Assembly: GCA_002914805.1 (NCBI GenBank)
Contig: JXTB01000470.1
Coordinates: forward strand, 7,028 to 71,027
Direction of reading: 5' to 3'
DNA length: 64,000 nt
Source of the DNA: Parasponia andersonii
Taxonomy: Eukaryota; Streptophyta; Magnoliopsida; Rosales; Cannabaceae
In this document: one piece after another, positions 21,271 through 32,259 of the stretch
Numbering within the stretch: position 1 is the first letter of the stretch
How the letters are laid out: each line of letters begins with the position of its first letter
Position numbers and translations under genes: made by a program
Notes under the pieces: model-generated
Told to the model about the DNA's origin: nothing
Databases searched by the model: none
The model's input: only the letters and a program-made list of their open reading frames with translations

Positions 21271-23650
21271 CTGTTGCTAATCCTCAAAACAAATGATGTT
21301 GTTCGGGTGAGTCTATTTTACGCTTGAAATGGAGTGTTCAGAACTCGCACTAATGCTCTGGATTCTGTTACACCTCACGAAAGAAACACGAGATGAAAGC
21401 CAAAGAAAAACATAAACGTAAATGAGTAGGGAAAAAAAGAAAAAGGTGGAAAACATGATACCATTTTGCTTATGATTGCTTAAGAACCAATGAGAACTCA
21501 AGCTATGGCAAACTAGGACATGACATAGATTAAAAGAAAAGAAAAAAGAAAAAAGTAGGTGAAAGACCGAACACGTGAATAAGATAACCTAGAAGAGGAG
21601 TTAAATAAGCTGCTTAGAACAATTTTTTTATTGGCGTATTGTTAAAGAGTGTTAACATTGTCAATAGCATTCAAATTTTTAAAAGATACAGTATAAAGAA
21701 AGGTGAAAATGACACAGGAATGAAGGATTTTTCAAGTGGGGAAAAAAAGAAAACTGAGAAAAAGATTCCACCCAAATAATCTTGATCTACCAAGTCATAT
21801 TGGGTTTATAATATGAAGACTGCCCTTCTTTATAAAAACCACATAATAGACTTTCTCTAACCTCTTCTTCAATATCCAAACTTTCAGCAATCTACCCGAC
21901 TATTGGCTCAACCTAAGTTGAGACTTAAGCGCTTTCATTTCGGGCAACCCCTTACAGCTCCTTGCAACTCCACCTCCAAGCCTAGCCTTGGATTGAGTCG
22001 ACTTCAACTTCTCCACTCATGGATAATTTGGTCAAAAAATATAAAGAATGCCTTCAAAACAAAAGATTAATTTCAAAAGAATGATGCATAAGACCACTAC
22101 GAATTATTCAAACGAGTAAGAACATTAAACACTAATATTGAAATTATGTCGCTCAGGTTTTTCTCGATAAATTATATCAAATAAATATTTGGAAAAAACA
22201 ACAAAAATATGATAGCTTTCAGAGTAACTGATGGGTTGGTACTTGGTATAAGTCACCAAATGGAATAAGTTGTAGACACATAAATCGCATTCTTACTAAT
22301 CACAAATCAATTGAGAATAAAATTCACATGTGCTCCGCGATTAAGGAAATCAATTATGGAATTTTTCCTTTTCTTTTCATACTATTCACGCTTAAGACAA
22401 TGTTTTTTGGTTTTCTTTAATTTAGTCATGAACTAGATTCCATTTTCATAGTGCTAAGATTTATCTTAACTATGAAGTCTTGATTTTATCTATTTAAATT
22501 TATTTAAGGTTTATTTTTTCCATGATTGAGTGTTCATCTTTGTTCTTAATGCTGTCAAATAATTGGTTGCTATTTAATTGACGTAAGAATCATAATAGGA
22601 GAGGAGATTTATGTGTTTATCTTTTGTGATGAATACCCCGGATTATATGGAATGATTATATAGAAGATAGAGATATATTAACCCAAATTAATACAAACAA
22701 ACAAGAAATTATAACTGACTTAGGACTGAGAATAAAATAGTATTAATGCCTAATGAGATTTAATGAGTCTGACAATTATTCTAAGTTTATTAAATCTTAT
22801 ATTGATATAGTTCAATGTAAGACTATATTAGTAAATTTATATGTATTTAAGATAAATTATTTAATGAATTTATAATAGTTAAAATAAATAGTCCAACTTT
22901 ATTTTGTTAACTGCAAATAATTTATTTAATTACAAAAAAATTGTATCGATTTCGACTTAGTGATCATAAATATACGTATTATATAAGAAATGGTCTTTTA
23001 TTCGATCGCACTTATGCAAAAGATAACAAAAATATCAAATGAATTTTGTCAGAAACATTTACAACATGCTATCTAGACTATTCTTTGGTGTAATAATTTT
23101 ACCTTTTTTTTTTCTTTTTTACCTTTTGCCTCGTTGGATTAAATTTCTGACTCTATTCCAGAAGAGATAATTTGGTTTCCATGCAACCATAGATATATAT
23201 ATATATATATATATAAATGCATTAAGTACTGACCATTAGTTGCAACGTCAAGTTGGATGTTGTAAGAGAATTATTTAAAATGGTAAGATTTTGACAACAA
23301 AAAGAATAGGAACCAGAGTAAGTGCTCAAAAACAGACCAAAACAAAGCAATTTTTCATTTAACAATTTCGACCCTAACCAGAGAAATTGGGAGTGGTTGC
23401 AATATGACGCTTTAATTTTGTTGGAGGTTAGAGTGTACACAAAGTCAAAAGTAGATAAAATAATCAGGTTTTAATTATGTATTTGAATTAGTGGTATAAA
23501 GTAAAGGTATACATGGTAAAAAATGAACAAAAAAAAATAAGGAATAAGAAAGGCATTGTAAACTCTTCAAATTACAGTAATATTTAAAGGAAATTAAAGA
23601 CAACCTTTTGGCTTTTTGGTTGCTCGTTTTGTGCATAATGTGAATATAAG
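21271..23650. other. intergenic, no gene recognised
   Basis: AT-rich with A-rich and T-rich runs. A GC-richer patch at 21880-22030 has no sustained open frame on either strand and may be a gene relic. A (TA)n tract lies at about 23193-23214. Confidence 0.4.
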
Positions 23651-23652
23651 TT

Positions 23653-23808
23653 ATGCCTACTAAGACTAGTTCAGTTAGTTGGTGAGGTGAAGATTGGGTA
23701 GTAGGTCGGGAGTTCAATTCTCAGAATACAGAGTGCGTGAGAATTATTTTTTTTTTAATTTGTAATAAGTAGAAATTATTAATTAAGACTAATCTTTTGA
23801 AAAAAAAA
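23653..23808 (+). mobile_element. tRNA-derived SINE, copy 1
   Basis: The 5' part resembles a tRNA promoter. ACTAGTTCAGTTAGTTGG stands for box A, and TCGGGAGTTCAATTCTC, about 35 bases later, for box B. It is followed by a T-run and a characteristic tail, AATTTGTAATAAGTAGAAAT then TATTAATTAAGACTAATCTT, ending in an A-run. Similar tails occur at 32190-32240 and, inverted, at 50190-50250. It is non-coding and would have relied on LINE enzymes. Confidence 0.65.
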
Positions 23809-24849
23809 ATGTGAACATAAATTATTTTCCAAAATAATATAGACTTTTAATCTCTTTACGCTCTAAGTCCCAATCTGTTATATATATTCACAACTGGAAC
23901 GAAGAATGCTCTATTCATGACTCCTGTAATTGGATCTGAAATGTTTTACACCGTTTTACTTGAGTATACTATATATATTGTTACCTATACCCTAAGGTTA
24001 TTTCAAAAAAAAAAAAAAGTGCCAAAGAGAGTTTATAAGAGTCTGTTTCATAGCTTACATAGCTATTAATTGTTCGGGTAGAAATATAAATGTGATAATC
24101 GTTCTTCACAAAAAAATATAAACGAGATATCCTTTTCACGAGAAAAGTACATATCCCCTCACAAAAGATTGTTTAAGTAAAATTGTCTTTCTTTTACTTA
24201 AACATCCCTTAAGTGATGATAGTTTACCTAACCTTTCATCCAAGTTGCCACTAATTATTTTTTCTTAAAATAAGAAAGTGTCGCTATGTTTTTTTTTATT
24301 TTTTTAGAAAGATTTTTTTAATTTTACTTTATTTAATGAAAAAAAAATCATGTCACATCATCTTGGTGGAAATTTAATGGAAACTTAATTCCTATTTAAG
24401 TTTGCATAGCAAGCATACGTAGGATCTCCTGTATCAAGTTTTCATGTCGTTTTCTTCTTACCCAATTTTTTTCCTCTATTTTTTAAAGGAAAAAGCCACG
24501 TAAAATTATTCATCCACACACTTGTGTTTCTTATTTCATGCTTCATGGCGTATATTTATAACTTGATACACTTGCTGAGACTCGGTAGTTGTACTTAAAC
24601 TTAACACGAAGAAAAAGAGACTTCTTTTTTTTTTTTTCCTTTTCTTTTTAATAACTGAAAAGAAAGAGTTGTTTGAGGTAAATTGCATATTAAGACAGAG
24701 ATTGCGTTCTGACACGAAGGTCATTATCTTGCAAAAAGAGGGGGGGGTGTGGGTGGTGGGGTGTTGTTGTGTGATGGTGGGGTGGTTTTGGGGAAAAGTG
24801 ACTAATTCACTTATTTATCTAATTGTATAATTCTCAAATGTAACAGATT
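23809..24849. other. AT-rich intergenic sequence
   Basis: No gene recognised. It contains poly-T/poly-A runs and a G-rich patch at about 24738-24795 (GGGGGGGTG and GGTGGTGGGGTG) that stands out against the AT background. Confidence 0.4.
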
Positions 24850-25552
24850 AGGTGCTGTTTAGTAACAATTTTACTTTTTTGTTTTTTTAAACACAAAAAT
24901 GAATTTAATTTTTTTTATTTTATTTTTTGCATTTAAAAAACAAAAATGTGTTTGGTAACAATGTTATACTTTTAGTTTATAAAATAAAAAAATAAATACA
25001 TATTTAGAAACTAGCACTTTTTTACTTTTGAAAGTGAAAATAAAAGGAAAGTAATAAAAGAAAAACTAAAGAGAAAATAGGAGAGAGAAAATGGTATTTA
25101 TCTAAATAAATTTCATAAGTGGTATTTTTCAAAGTAAAACTTTAAAAGCGATATTTTTCTAAATATTTTGGTAAATTTTAAAAATTACCCTTTTTACAAT
25201 TATATTTTGAAACATACGTATTTTAAAATTTTTTATTCTGAAAATTACAACTTTTAAAAATATTTAGAAAAGTACCACTTTTACATGATACTAGAGAGAT
25301 AATGTTAAGAGAAATGGTGATATGAAATTTAGATATGTTTAAATTTTGATACTAGCATTCCTACAAAATTGTTTAAAAAAATTTTGAAAGTAAGAAATTT
25401 TTGTTATCAAAATTTTAAAAATTTTGTTGTCAAATTAAAAAAACTAAAAACAAAAGTAGTTTTATCAAACATACTTTTGAAAAGCATTTCCACTTTTTTG
25501 ATTGAAAAAACAAAAAATTATTTAAAAAAAGTGGTTACTAAATAAGCACTTT
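24850..25552. mobile_element. MITE with about 24-bp terminal inverted repeats
   Basis: The left end AGGTGCTGTTTAGTAACAAT matches the reverse complement of the right end (AAGTGCTTATTTAGTAACCA) with few differences. Inside there are further inverted AAACAAAAATGTGTTTGG / CAAACATACTTTTG blocks and no open frame. End sequence and length fit a plant hAT-type MITE; the target duplication is not clear. Confidence 0.6.
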
Positions 25553-25979
25553 ATTATTTATCACCTTCTTATGTTGTATTTTTAACATTATTGGCTCAAC
25601 TAAGTTTTAAGTTTCAAACATGTAACAATTTTAATTTACTAACATTATCTGTAACAATAATGTGCCTATTTCAATTCCTATTTAAATTATGATATTACTT
25701 AATAAGACATTACATAACTAATCATATAATCATTCATTTCCGTGAGATTTATGTGAATCTAATTACCGTGAGATTTATTTATAAATAGATGATTATGAAG
25801 CAATAATTATATCTTAGACGACATTACGATAATTTTAATTATTTGTCACCTAATGCTCAGCACTACTGGTATTATAATAACTTGCCATAATATGTTGTGC
25901 AATTGTGCTAAAGTTTTACTACGTCTCCTTTTTTTTTAACCTTTTTTTAATAAAAATTTAAAAGGGCCAAAGTGGTGGG

Positions 25980-26400
25980 GTAACACCTTATATACATAGA
26001 AGTGAGCAGTGACCCCTTTTGGCCACTTTAGAAGAATAGGCCGGAGGGGTCAACAAGCAACGGCGATGGCCACATAATCAAATGTTGGACTCTTTACTCG
26101 GAAGCTTCTCCACTGGTCACCGCCACCCACCCCACCCCGCACGGTGGCCGCCGCCGAGCCCACAGCCTCCGCCATCTTCTTATGGTTATACCTTTTGGTG
26201 TTTTGGACATAACTATTTTGTGAAAGGGAAATATATCAACTCAAAACTCACTAGTCTTCTGCTTAGGGATCTACCAACTACTCCAAAAGTGCATGGTCTA
26301 TTTTCTTTTTCTTTTTCTAATTTTTTTCCGACTTTTTGTTTGGAATCTTTACTCCTGATTTGGGGCATTATTTATCATACCATCTGTGAGTTTTGATTAC
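25980..26400 (+). other. GC-richer stretch with unrecognised open frame
   Basis: A TATA-like TTATATACATAG at about 25987 precedes a GC-rich segment whose longest frame (26082-26396, 104 codons) begins MLDSLLGSFSTGHRH and is rich in Pro and His before turning hydrophobic. An alternative ATG at 26065 stops after three codons. I recognise no family. It may be an eroded gene or the first exon of one; codon quality after about 26200 is poor. Confidence 0.25.
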
Positions 26401-26576
26401 TCGTTGTCGTTTTCGGATGCCCCAAATCTTATCTTCACCATGAACCATACCTTCATTAGTGTCGTGTGTGTAAAAGACTACAGCTCCATCCCAAAATGAT
26501 AATACTAGACGATTGTAACGTCATCGATGTAGACCTAACGTGGGTAATTTGTTTGTAGCATCTTTTTGGATTTTAG

Positions 26577-26810
26577 AGCCTCGAGATACCCTGCAGTATC
26601 TCAAGACTTCACAGAGCAAACACTAAAGAATCAGTGACTGAATTATCTCAAAATCGATCGAATAGTACACCAACTTCCGATACTGTTTATTTGACCGCTG
26701 TTAATAACAAAAACCCTTGCTCTCCAGCCGTATTCGAAGAAAAGTTGGCTGAGATTGGCCGTTGGATGGATTCGATGAAAGGTTCAAATCTCAAGCTCAT
26801 AGTGAAAATT
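26577..26810 (+). other. unrecognised possible coding exon, convergent with the RMA gene
   Basis: After an acceptor-like TTTTTGGATTTTAG at about 26576, one plus-strand frame is open through ELSQNRSNSTPTSDTVYLTA and FEEKLAEIGRWMDSMKG, a mixed composition that looks more protein-like than its surroundings. The frame continues to 27047, but from 26912 on it is only the antisense of the RMA coding sequence. No start codon, upstream exon or homologue is identified, so it may equally be RMA 3'UTR. Confidence 0.25.
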
Positions 26811-26911
26811 GTAAGAAAAATGTGTAAAATTGGAATCCGTTCGTTCTTTTGTATTCTTTTACTCTTAATTTTTACATGTGTACAATGGGCGAGAGAAAGC
26901 AAAAGCGGTTC

Positions 26912-27658
26912 TCAGAACAAAAGAAGGCACAAAACTAAGCAACAAAAGATGAAAAAACTGATTCTGCTGAGAGACCTATCAGCTTGCATTACACGCCTTC
27001 TAACTCTCGGACTGGCACTTCCCGTAAGATGGTATGAATTCGGATAGTTATACAAATTCGTAATCGAGTTTCCAAACACCCTTGCATAAACCATTTCGCC
27101 AAAGATCCCGATGTTGGGATCAAACAAGTTTGCAACTGTGCCACCAGGGCTTAGCATCGGTGAAGCAGTATAGCCACCTCGGCGAGGGCTGTTCAGGTGT
27201 GATTGATTTGGATAGCTGCGGTGATAAGCTTGCTGACTCATGTGTGGACTTGTACTAGCTGTTCTTGGCGAGTCAACCCCACAAAAGGGACCAAGAGGTC
27301 TTCTCGGTATTACTATACCAAGATTTGGAGCCTTTCCTTTAGATGGTTTTGTTGTTTGGCCCCTGCCGTACAGAGGAACTAGAGAGCTCTGAGAGACTTC
27401 GGCTTTACACACAGGACATTGCTGCTGTGGCTGCTGTTCTTGGTTCTCAGACGAGACGCTCTGGTAATGAAGCCATTTGTATATGCAGGGCCAGCAATAG
27501 AGGTGGCCACAAAGCGTGACCACCGGATCGTGGACTGTGTCTAAGCAGATATTGCAGTCGAAGCCCGCCGAAGGGTTGCTGTTATCGAAGTCATCTGAGA
27601 AAGATTTCCACTTCTGGCATGAAGATTTAGTTTCTTCAACCGAGTTGTTTTCAGCCAT
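26912..27658 (-). CDS. RMA-type RING-H/C3HC4 E3 ubiquitin ligase, membrane-anchored
   Basis: A 248-residue E3 ubiquitin-protein ligase like plant RMA1/RMA1H1 and animal RNF5/RNF185. It transfers ubiquitin from an E2 to ER client proteins and acts on the cytosolic face of the ER. The N-terminal RING is complete: C35 and C38 (CNICLD), C50, H52 (CGHLYC), C55, C58 and C81/C84 (CPVC), with the family pattern [21 protein letters not shown] loop of Glu/Gln/Ser sits between the third and fourth metal-ligand pairs. The middle (about 97-180) is Ser/Pro/Gly-rich, with the conserved PRRPLGPF. The extreme C-terminus (about 230-248, [16 protein letters not shown]) is a hydrophobic tail anchor. Length and lack of coding introns fit the family. 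The ATG at 27658 is the first in frame and follows a splice-acceptor-like site. Numbered RMA identity (RMA1, 2 or 3) cannot be decided. Confidence 0.95.
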   Translation of the reverse strand: MAENNSVEETKSSCQKWKSFSDDFDNSNPSAGFDCNICLDTVHDPVVTLCGHLYCWPCIYKWLHYQSVSSENQEQQPQQQCPVCKAEVSQSSLVPLYGRGQTTKPSKGKAPNLGIVIPRRPLGPFCGVDSPRTASTSPHMSQQAYHRSYPNQSHLNSPRRGGYTASPMLSPGGTVANLFDPNIGIFGEMVYARVFGNSITNLYNYPNSYHLTGSASPRVRRRVMQADRSLSRISFFIFCCLVLCLLLF

Positions 27659-27702
27659 GGGCCCTTGAAAGTACTGATCTAACGTATTGGTAGCTTCCGA
27701 AT

Positions 27703-29927
27703 CTGATCATATGAAAAGAGCAAGCATGTCAGAAAATTTATACATATATATATATATATATATATGGAAAGAAACAGAATACATAGCATCCTAATAGCAG
27801 ATCAGAGACATGTAAGGGAACTTTCAACAATATCTGTCAAATGCTTAACAGTACATAAATGCCAATTGCGCATACAATAAAGTATTGGACCCTATTGTCA
27901 AATTGGCCCCATTTAAGAAAAATCTATTTGCACACCTATCCAAGCTTCAAAACACCACCAACTCTCAAATTAGTTACACATACATGGGTAAACCTTATGT
28001 CAAATGTGGTCCCACAGAGGGAAACTTGAAGAAATTAATGAAAAACAGGGGCCTAGTATTATAAAATCAATCAGATCATGATAATTGGAGATTTATTAGA
28101 AATTATTAATTATGATGGGGCCTTCTAGAAGACTAAAAATTAAAAAACGTATTCATGTTTGTTTTAATAATCTATGTAGGTTTCCACGTCTGTTTTAGCA
28201 AACATGTCAACACCAGATATTAAAGGATTGTTGAACTCATTAGAGAGTTGCTTTCTAGAAGGGCGTCCGCCAGATTCAATCAAGCTTGAAATACAAGAAA
28301 CAATAAATGTAATAGAAAACCTATAACTATGATGTGATACCCAATTCTTGCTTTAATTCTCTATTACGCTTAAAGATCAAAACGAATTTCTCAAAATTTA
28401 AGTAGACAACATCTAGAAACTAAAAAGATATGCAGAAAGTTTATTCCATACAACTGCCATAAAAATAAGACATCCTCTTCAACTTTATCATGCCCCACTT
28501 AAGGGGGAATTACCAGATCCAAACATTAAAACAAAAGTTAACTCGCACAAGTGGCCTGGGAAAATTGAGAAACATTTCTGGTGGACAGAATTAGCCTAAA
28601 GCCCAAAACATTCATTCATCAAACTAATTTTGTGAAAGGTATTTGTCGTTCAACTACCGGTGGAAGGTAAACGTTACTTATCTTTATTCTTCAACAACAA
28701 AAACACAATCAATTTTTGCAAAAAGCAATCATCATAATCTCAAAATTACCTATACACTATGGCACCTTGAATAACAAGCTTCCTTTATAGTTTATGTATC
28801 ATTCATATGCCAGCCATCAATGATCGATAACAAAATGAAAATTTTGTATGTTCAAACATTAAATGTTATGACAGAGTACCCGGTTTAAAGCCCAGAACAA
28901 GCTCCATCCTAACCCAATTGTTTCCTTAACTACCCTGATGGAAACTCATTATTTTCTTTTAGATCTAGAACCTTAAAAAATCATAGCTTTTGAAATAAAA
29001 CCAAGTAAAACAACGCAAGGAACAAAACTATATTTATGTAAAAGATATAACGTATAAAACACCACACGTGATATTGAAGGAAACATGAACGGTGCAAAAG
29101 GCTAAGGTCTTACTGCTGTACAAGTTTTTGGACACGAAACGATTGTGGTTAGACTTTAACGAAATTTCCTCTTTGGTTGAATATCAAGGTTCCATAATAC
29201 ACGAAACCATCACAAAACCACTTTGGCTTTATTAAGGCTCGAAATAAAGTAAGTGATTTCCAAGAGAAAGAATCAAAAGGATTTCGCTTTGATGTAAAAG
29301 AAAGCCAAAAAGAAGAAGCAACTTAAAAATAAAAACAAAAACATGGAAAAGGGATCAACAAGCTGGTTATCTCGGTTTTCCCCAGAACCGAGAATTTGGT
29401 CAATACTCTGATATGATAGCCATTACCCATGTAGGAAATCTCATTAAAAAATTTCCCAGGAAAAAGTTTTTACATCAAAAAATTTCATACCAAAGCCAAA
29501 AACCAAGAAATTTTCTTCCCAGGAGAGAAAAAGAGAGTATGGGTAGTTGTAAACTGAATAGCATAAACAATAAAGAGAAAAAAAACTAATAAATTTCTGG
29601 CTCTAGGCCCAGAAGACCCAAGAACCAGAGCTCAACAACCCAAGAACCAGAGCTCAACAACCCAAGAACCAGAGCTCAACAACTAGACCAAATAAACTTT
29701 GGATTTTGGTCACCGAATTCAAGAAATTACAGCTCGAGGCATCTATATTCTAAATAATCAAACTCCGCAGAAGAAAACAAAAACTTCTCATTCATATTAA
29801 CAAAAAGCTTATATGCTTTCTCTAATTCATGGACAAATCTAGCAAACAACAACCGAGAGTCACTATGTATTTAAATTCAAGGTTTTTTTTCTGCTAGTGC
29901 GTGTGCAAGAGAGAGAAGAATGCATAC
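27703..29927 (-). other. inferred 5'UTR intron of the RMA gene
   Basis: On the minus strand a donor TATTG|GTATGCAT (29928/29927) and an acceptor CATATGATCAG|ATTCGG (27703/27702) enclose 2225 bases without conserved coding sequence. The CDS begins 44 bases after the acceptor. Plant RMA genes often have a leader intron. Both the splice pair and the promoter at about 30110 are inferred from sequence signals alone. The intron contains a 22-bp triple repeat and a (TA)n run at about 27746-27767. Confidence 0.5.
29617..29682. repeat. 22-bp tandem repeat, three perfect copies
   Basis: The unit starts CCCAAGAACCAGAGC and ends TCAACAA, repeated at 29617, 29639 and 29661 without a mismatch. It lies inside the inferred RMA leader intron. 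Perfect identity suggests recent slippage or length polymorphism. Confidence 0.95.
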
Positions 29928-30085
29928 CAATAGTTGATGGACTGGTCTGGTCTACTAAGCTGTAGAGAGGAGGTTGAGGTGTGTAATGGGAAGATTTGAT
30001 AACAGAGCTTCAATGGCGGAAGAGAGAGAAAGAGGCGGAAGAGAGAGAGAAAGAGGGGGTAATTGTAATTTGGAGGAGATGATAG
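29928..30085 (-). other. inferred 5'UTR exon of the RMA gene
   Basis: Read on the minus strand this is a CT-rich leader with repeated CTCTCTCTTCCGCC motifs, typical of plant 5'UTRs, ending at the donor TATTG|GTATGC. Open frames in it are leader artefacts. The exact start is not known. Confidence 0.45.
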
Positions 30086-30107
30086 GAAAGAGGAATGAGC
30101 TGAATTT

Positions 30108-30120
30108 GGATATATATAGG
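30108..30120 (-). promoter_or_regulatory. TATA box of the RMA gene (inferred)
   Basis: The minus strand reads CCTATATATATCC, followed about 30-40 bases later by the CT-rich leader. No other TATA element of this quality lies close upstream of the inferred exon. Confidence 0.5.
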
Positions 30121-31251
30121 AACAAATAACATGACACTTCGCTGCCCTTCCTTTCGTCAATAGATAATTATAACTTAAAAATCATTATTAATCAAAATGA
30201 TAATAATAGTTTAGATAATTAATTTCGTAAAGCCTTTCTCCTCCTCACGCACCGTGTTTGATTTGATATACCTTCTTCCCATTCTTTGCTTACGTGGCCA
30301 TCCATAGCCGTTGTTTTTTTTTTCCTTAAAAAAAATCTATTTCTATAATTCTTTTGTTTTCTTTTTTTTATCATCAACATTAACGTCCAAATTTAAACGT
30401 AGCAAATTTATACTTTTTGGAACAAACCTTAATTTCACCATTGAATTTAACGAAATACTGTTTTTTTTTTGTTTTTTCGAAAGGAAAATACATATACATA
30501 TTTAAAAAATTTTCAATTTTGTTGCTTATTTGAAATTAATTACTAAAGCAACATAATGTATTAAATTCTTTGTTCTGTATTTTTCTTTTTTTTTTTTTTT
30601 TGATATCTTGTTCTGTATTTTTTGTAATTTAATTTTTTAATACTTATTGTTTCAATGATTAATTTTAAATAGTTTAAATTTAAATTTATTTTTAAATAAT
30701 ATATGTAGAGTCTAAAAAGATTAAACTCAATGATGTTTAACAAAAAAGAGTATAAATTTATTACAAGTTTAAATTTAAAGGTCAAATATTAATATTAATT
30801 AAGTCAACAAAGTATAAATAGAATAAATAGTCAAAATGCAAAATATAAAAATATAATTTTCCTTTTATTATAATTTTGCTTGTTATCGGTGGTAAGTTCA
30901 ATAAATAAAATAAAATAATAATATGAAATTTAAAATTTTAATTTGTTTAAAGGAATAAAGAGAAGATCATATATGTAGAAAGTAGGAGATAAAATGATGT
31001 GAATAACCTTTCGATCACTTCTCTTTCGACATCTCGTCTTAATACTCACATTCAAGTTAATTAAAAATCAAACAAAAAGTTGTTTAATTTCTTGTTAATT
31101 TATTTTAAGTAAAATGAAAATTTATTATTAAAAATAAACCAATGCCTACAATATAAGCCATACAATTAGAAATTTCTAACGTACAAAACAAACCATCAAC
31201 ATAGATGAAAATACTAATCTATGTTCAACAAAAGATGATATCCTATTGTCT

Positions 31252-31282
<31 letters not shown>

Positions 31283-32074
31283 GAAGTTTTATCTTATTAC
31301 TTCTTCTTTTGTAGGGGTATCTTATTATTACTTTCTAATAACCTATAAAGAATTTGATTTTTTTTCTTATTATTAGAAAAAGAAGCAAAATAATAAAACA
31401 AAAATAATCACAAAAGAGAAGAAAAAGAGGAAAGAAGAAAGAAATTGGCTCCTGATAGAACCAAAAGGATAAAAGATTCTCAAAACAAAAAAAAAAAAGA
31501 AAATACCTTACATTATATTATCACTCACTCTTCTCCTTGTCGCCTTTCATTATTTTTTTCATTTTAACTCAACTGTGGCTAAGAATTTTTGAGTCTCTCT
31601 TTACTCCCCTTTCCTTAGCTATTTTTTCATTTTAATTCAAATGATGCAAAGAATTTTTGACTCTCTCTTTACTCCCTTTTCCTTAGTCTAATAACAGTTC
31701 TATCGTTTTTTTTTCCTCTCAACCGAGCTGTATTTTGTCGAAAAAAAAAATCTGAGCTTAAATCAATTATATGTCTGGTAATTTTATAAAATAGTAAATT
31801 TTATGGACTATTTTAATTCGTTAGGTGTGGAAAAAATGGAACAAAATTATATTAGTGATCGTAATTTTTTTTTCTTATTATAACATAAGCATAAAAATAT
31901 GAGTTATCATTATTTAATTGATAAATAATATTAAATATATTGATATTTTATAATAATCTATAATTCATCAAATCATCTAAAAAAAATAACCAATGAAATA
32001 AGACAATTTACATGTCTAATTAGGTGATGCTGAAAAAAAATAAAGAAATAATTACTGGGATACTTAGGATTAAA
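30121..32074. other. AT-rich intergenic sequence
   Basis: Mostly homopolymer and AT-rich runs, including poly-A at about 31261-31283. A partial direct repeat of TCATTTTAA...AAGAATTTTTGA...CTCTCTTTACTCCC occurs at about 31558 and 31626, period about 68. No gene recognised; the small open frames are low-complexity. Confidence 0.4.
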
Positions 32075-32084
32075 GAAACTCACT

Positions 32085-32245
32085 AACTTGTCTACTGGCT
32101 AGCTGCTAGCTTAGTGAGCAGGGTCGAGTCGGACAAAAATTAGATATTAAGTCAGGAGTTTAACTTTTAGAGTTCATGAGTTATCTTTTTTTTTTTTATT
32201 AATAAAAAGAGGTTATTAATTAAGTCTCATTTTTAATAAAAAAAA
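32085..32245 (+). mobile_element. tRNA-derived SINE, copy 2 (diverged)
   Basis: Shares the architecture of copy 1. A TGGCTAGCTGCTAGCTTAG box-A-like start is followed by AAGTCAGGAGTTTAACTTTT (box B position), TTCATGAGTTATC, a T-run and the tail TAATAAAAAGAGGTTATTAA then TTAAGTCTCATTTTT. It is more diverged than copy 1 at the 5' end. Confidence 0.5.
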
Positions 32246-32259
32246 TTAAATAAATTTAT

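Noticed and set aside
29894..30160. 88- and 60-codon minus-strand frames with Ser/Leu/Pro
   Set aside because: They fall in the CT-rich leader and promoter of the RMA gene and cross the inferred TATA box.
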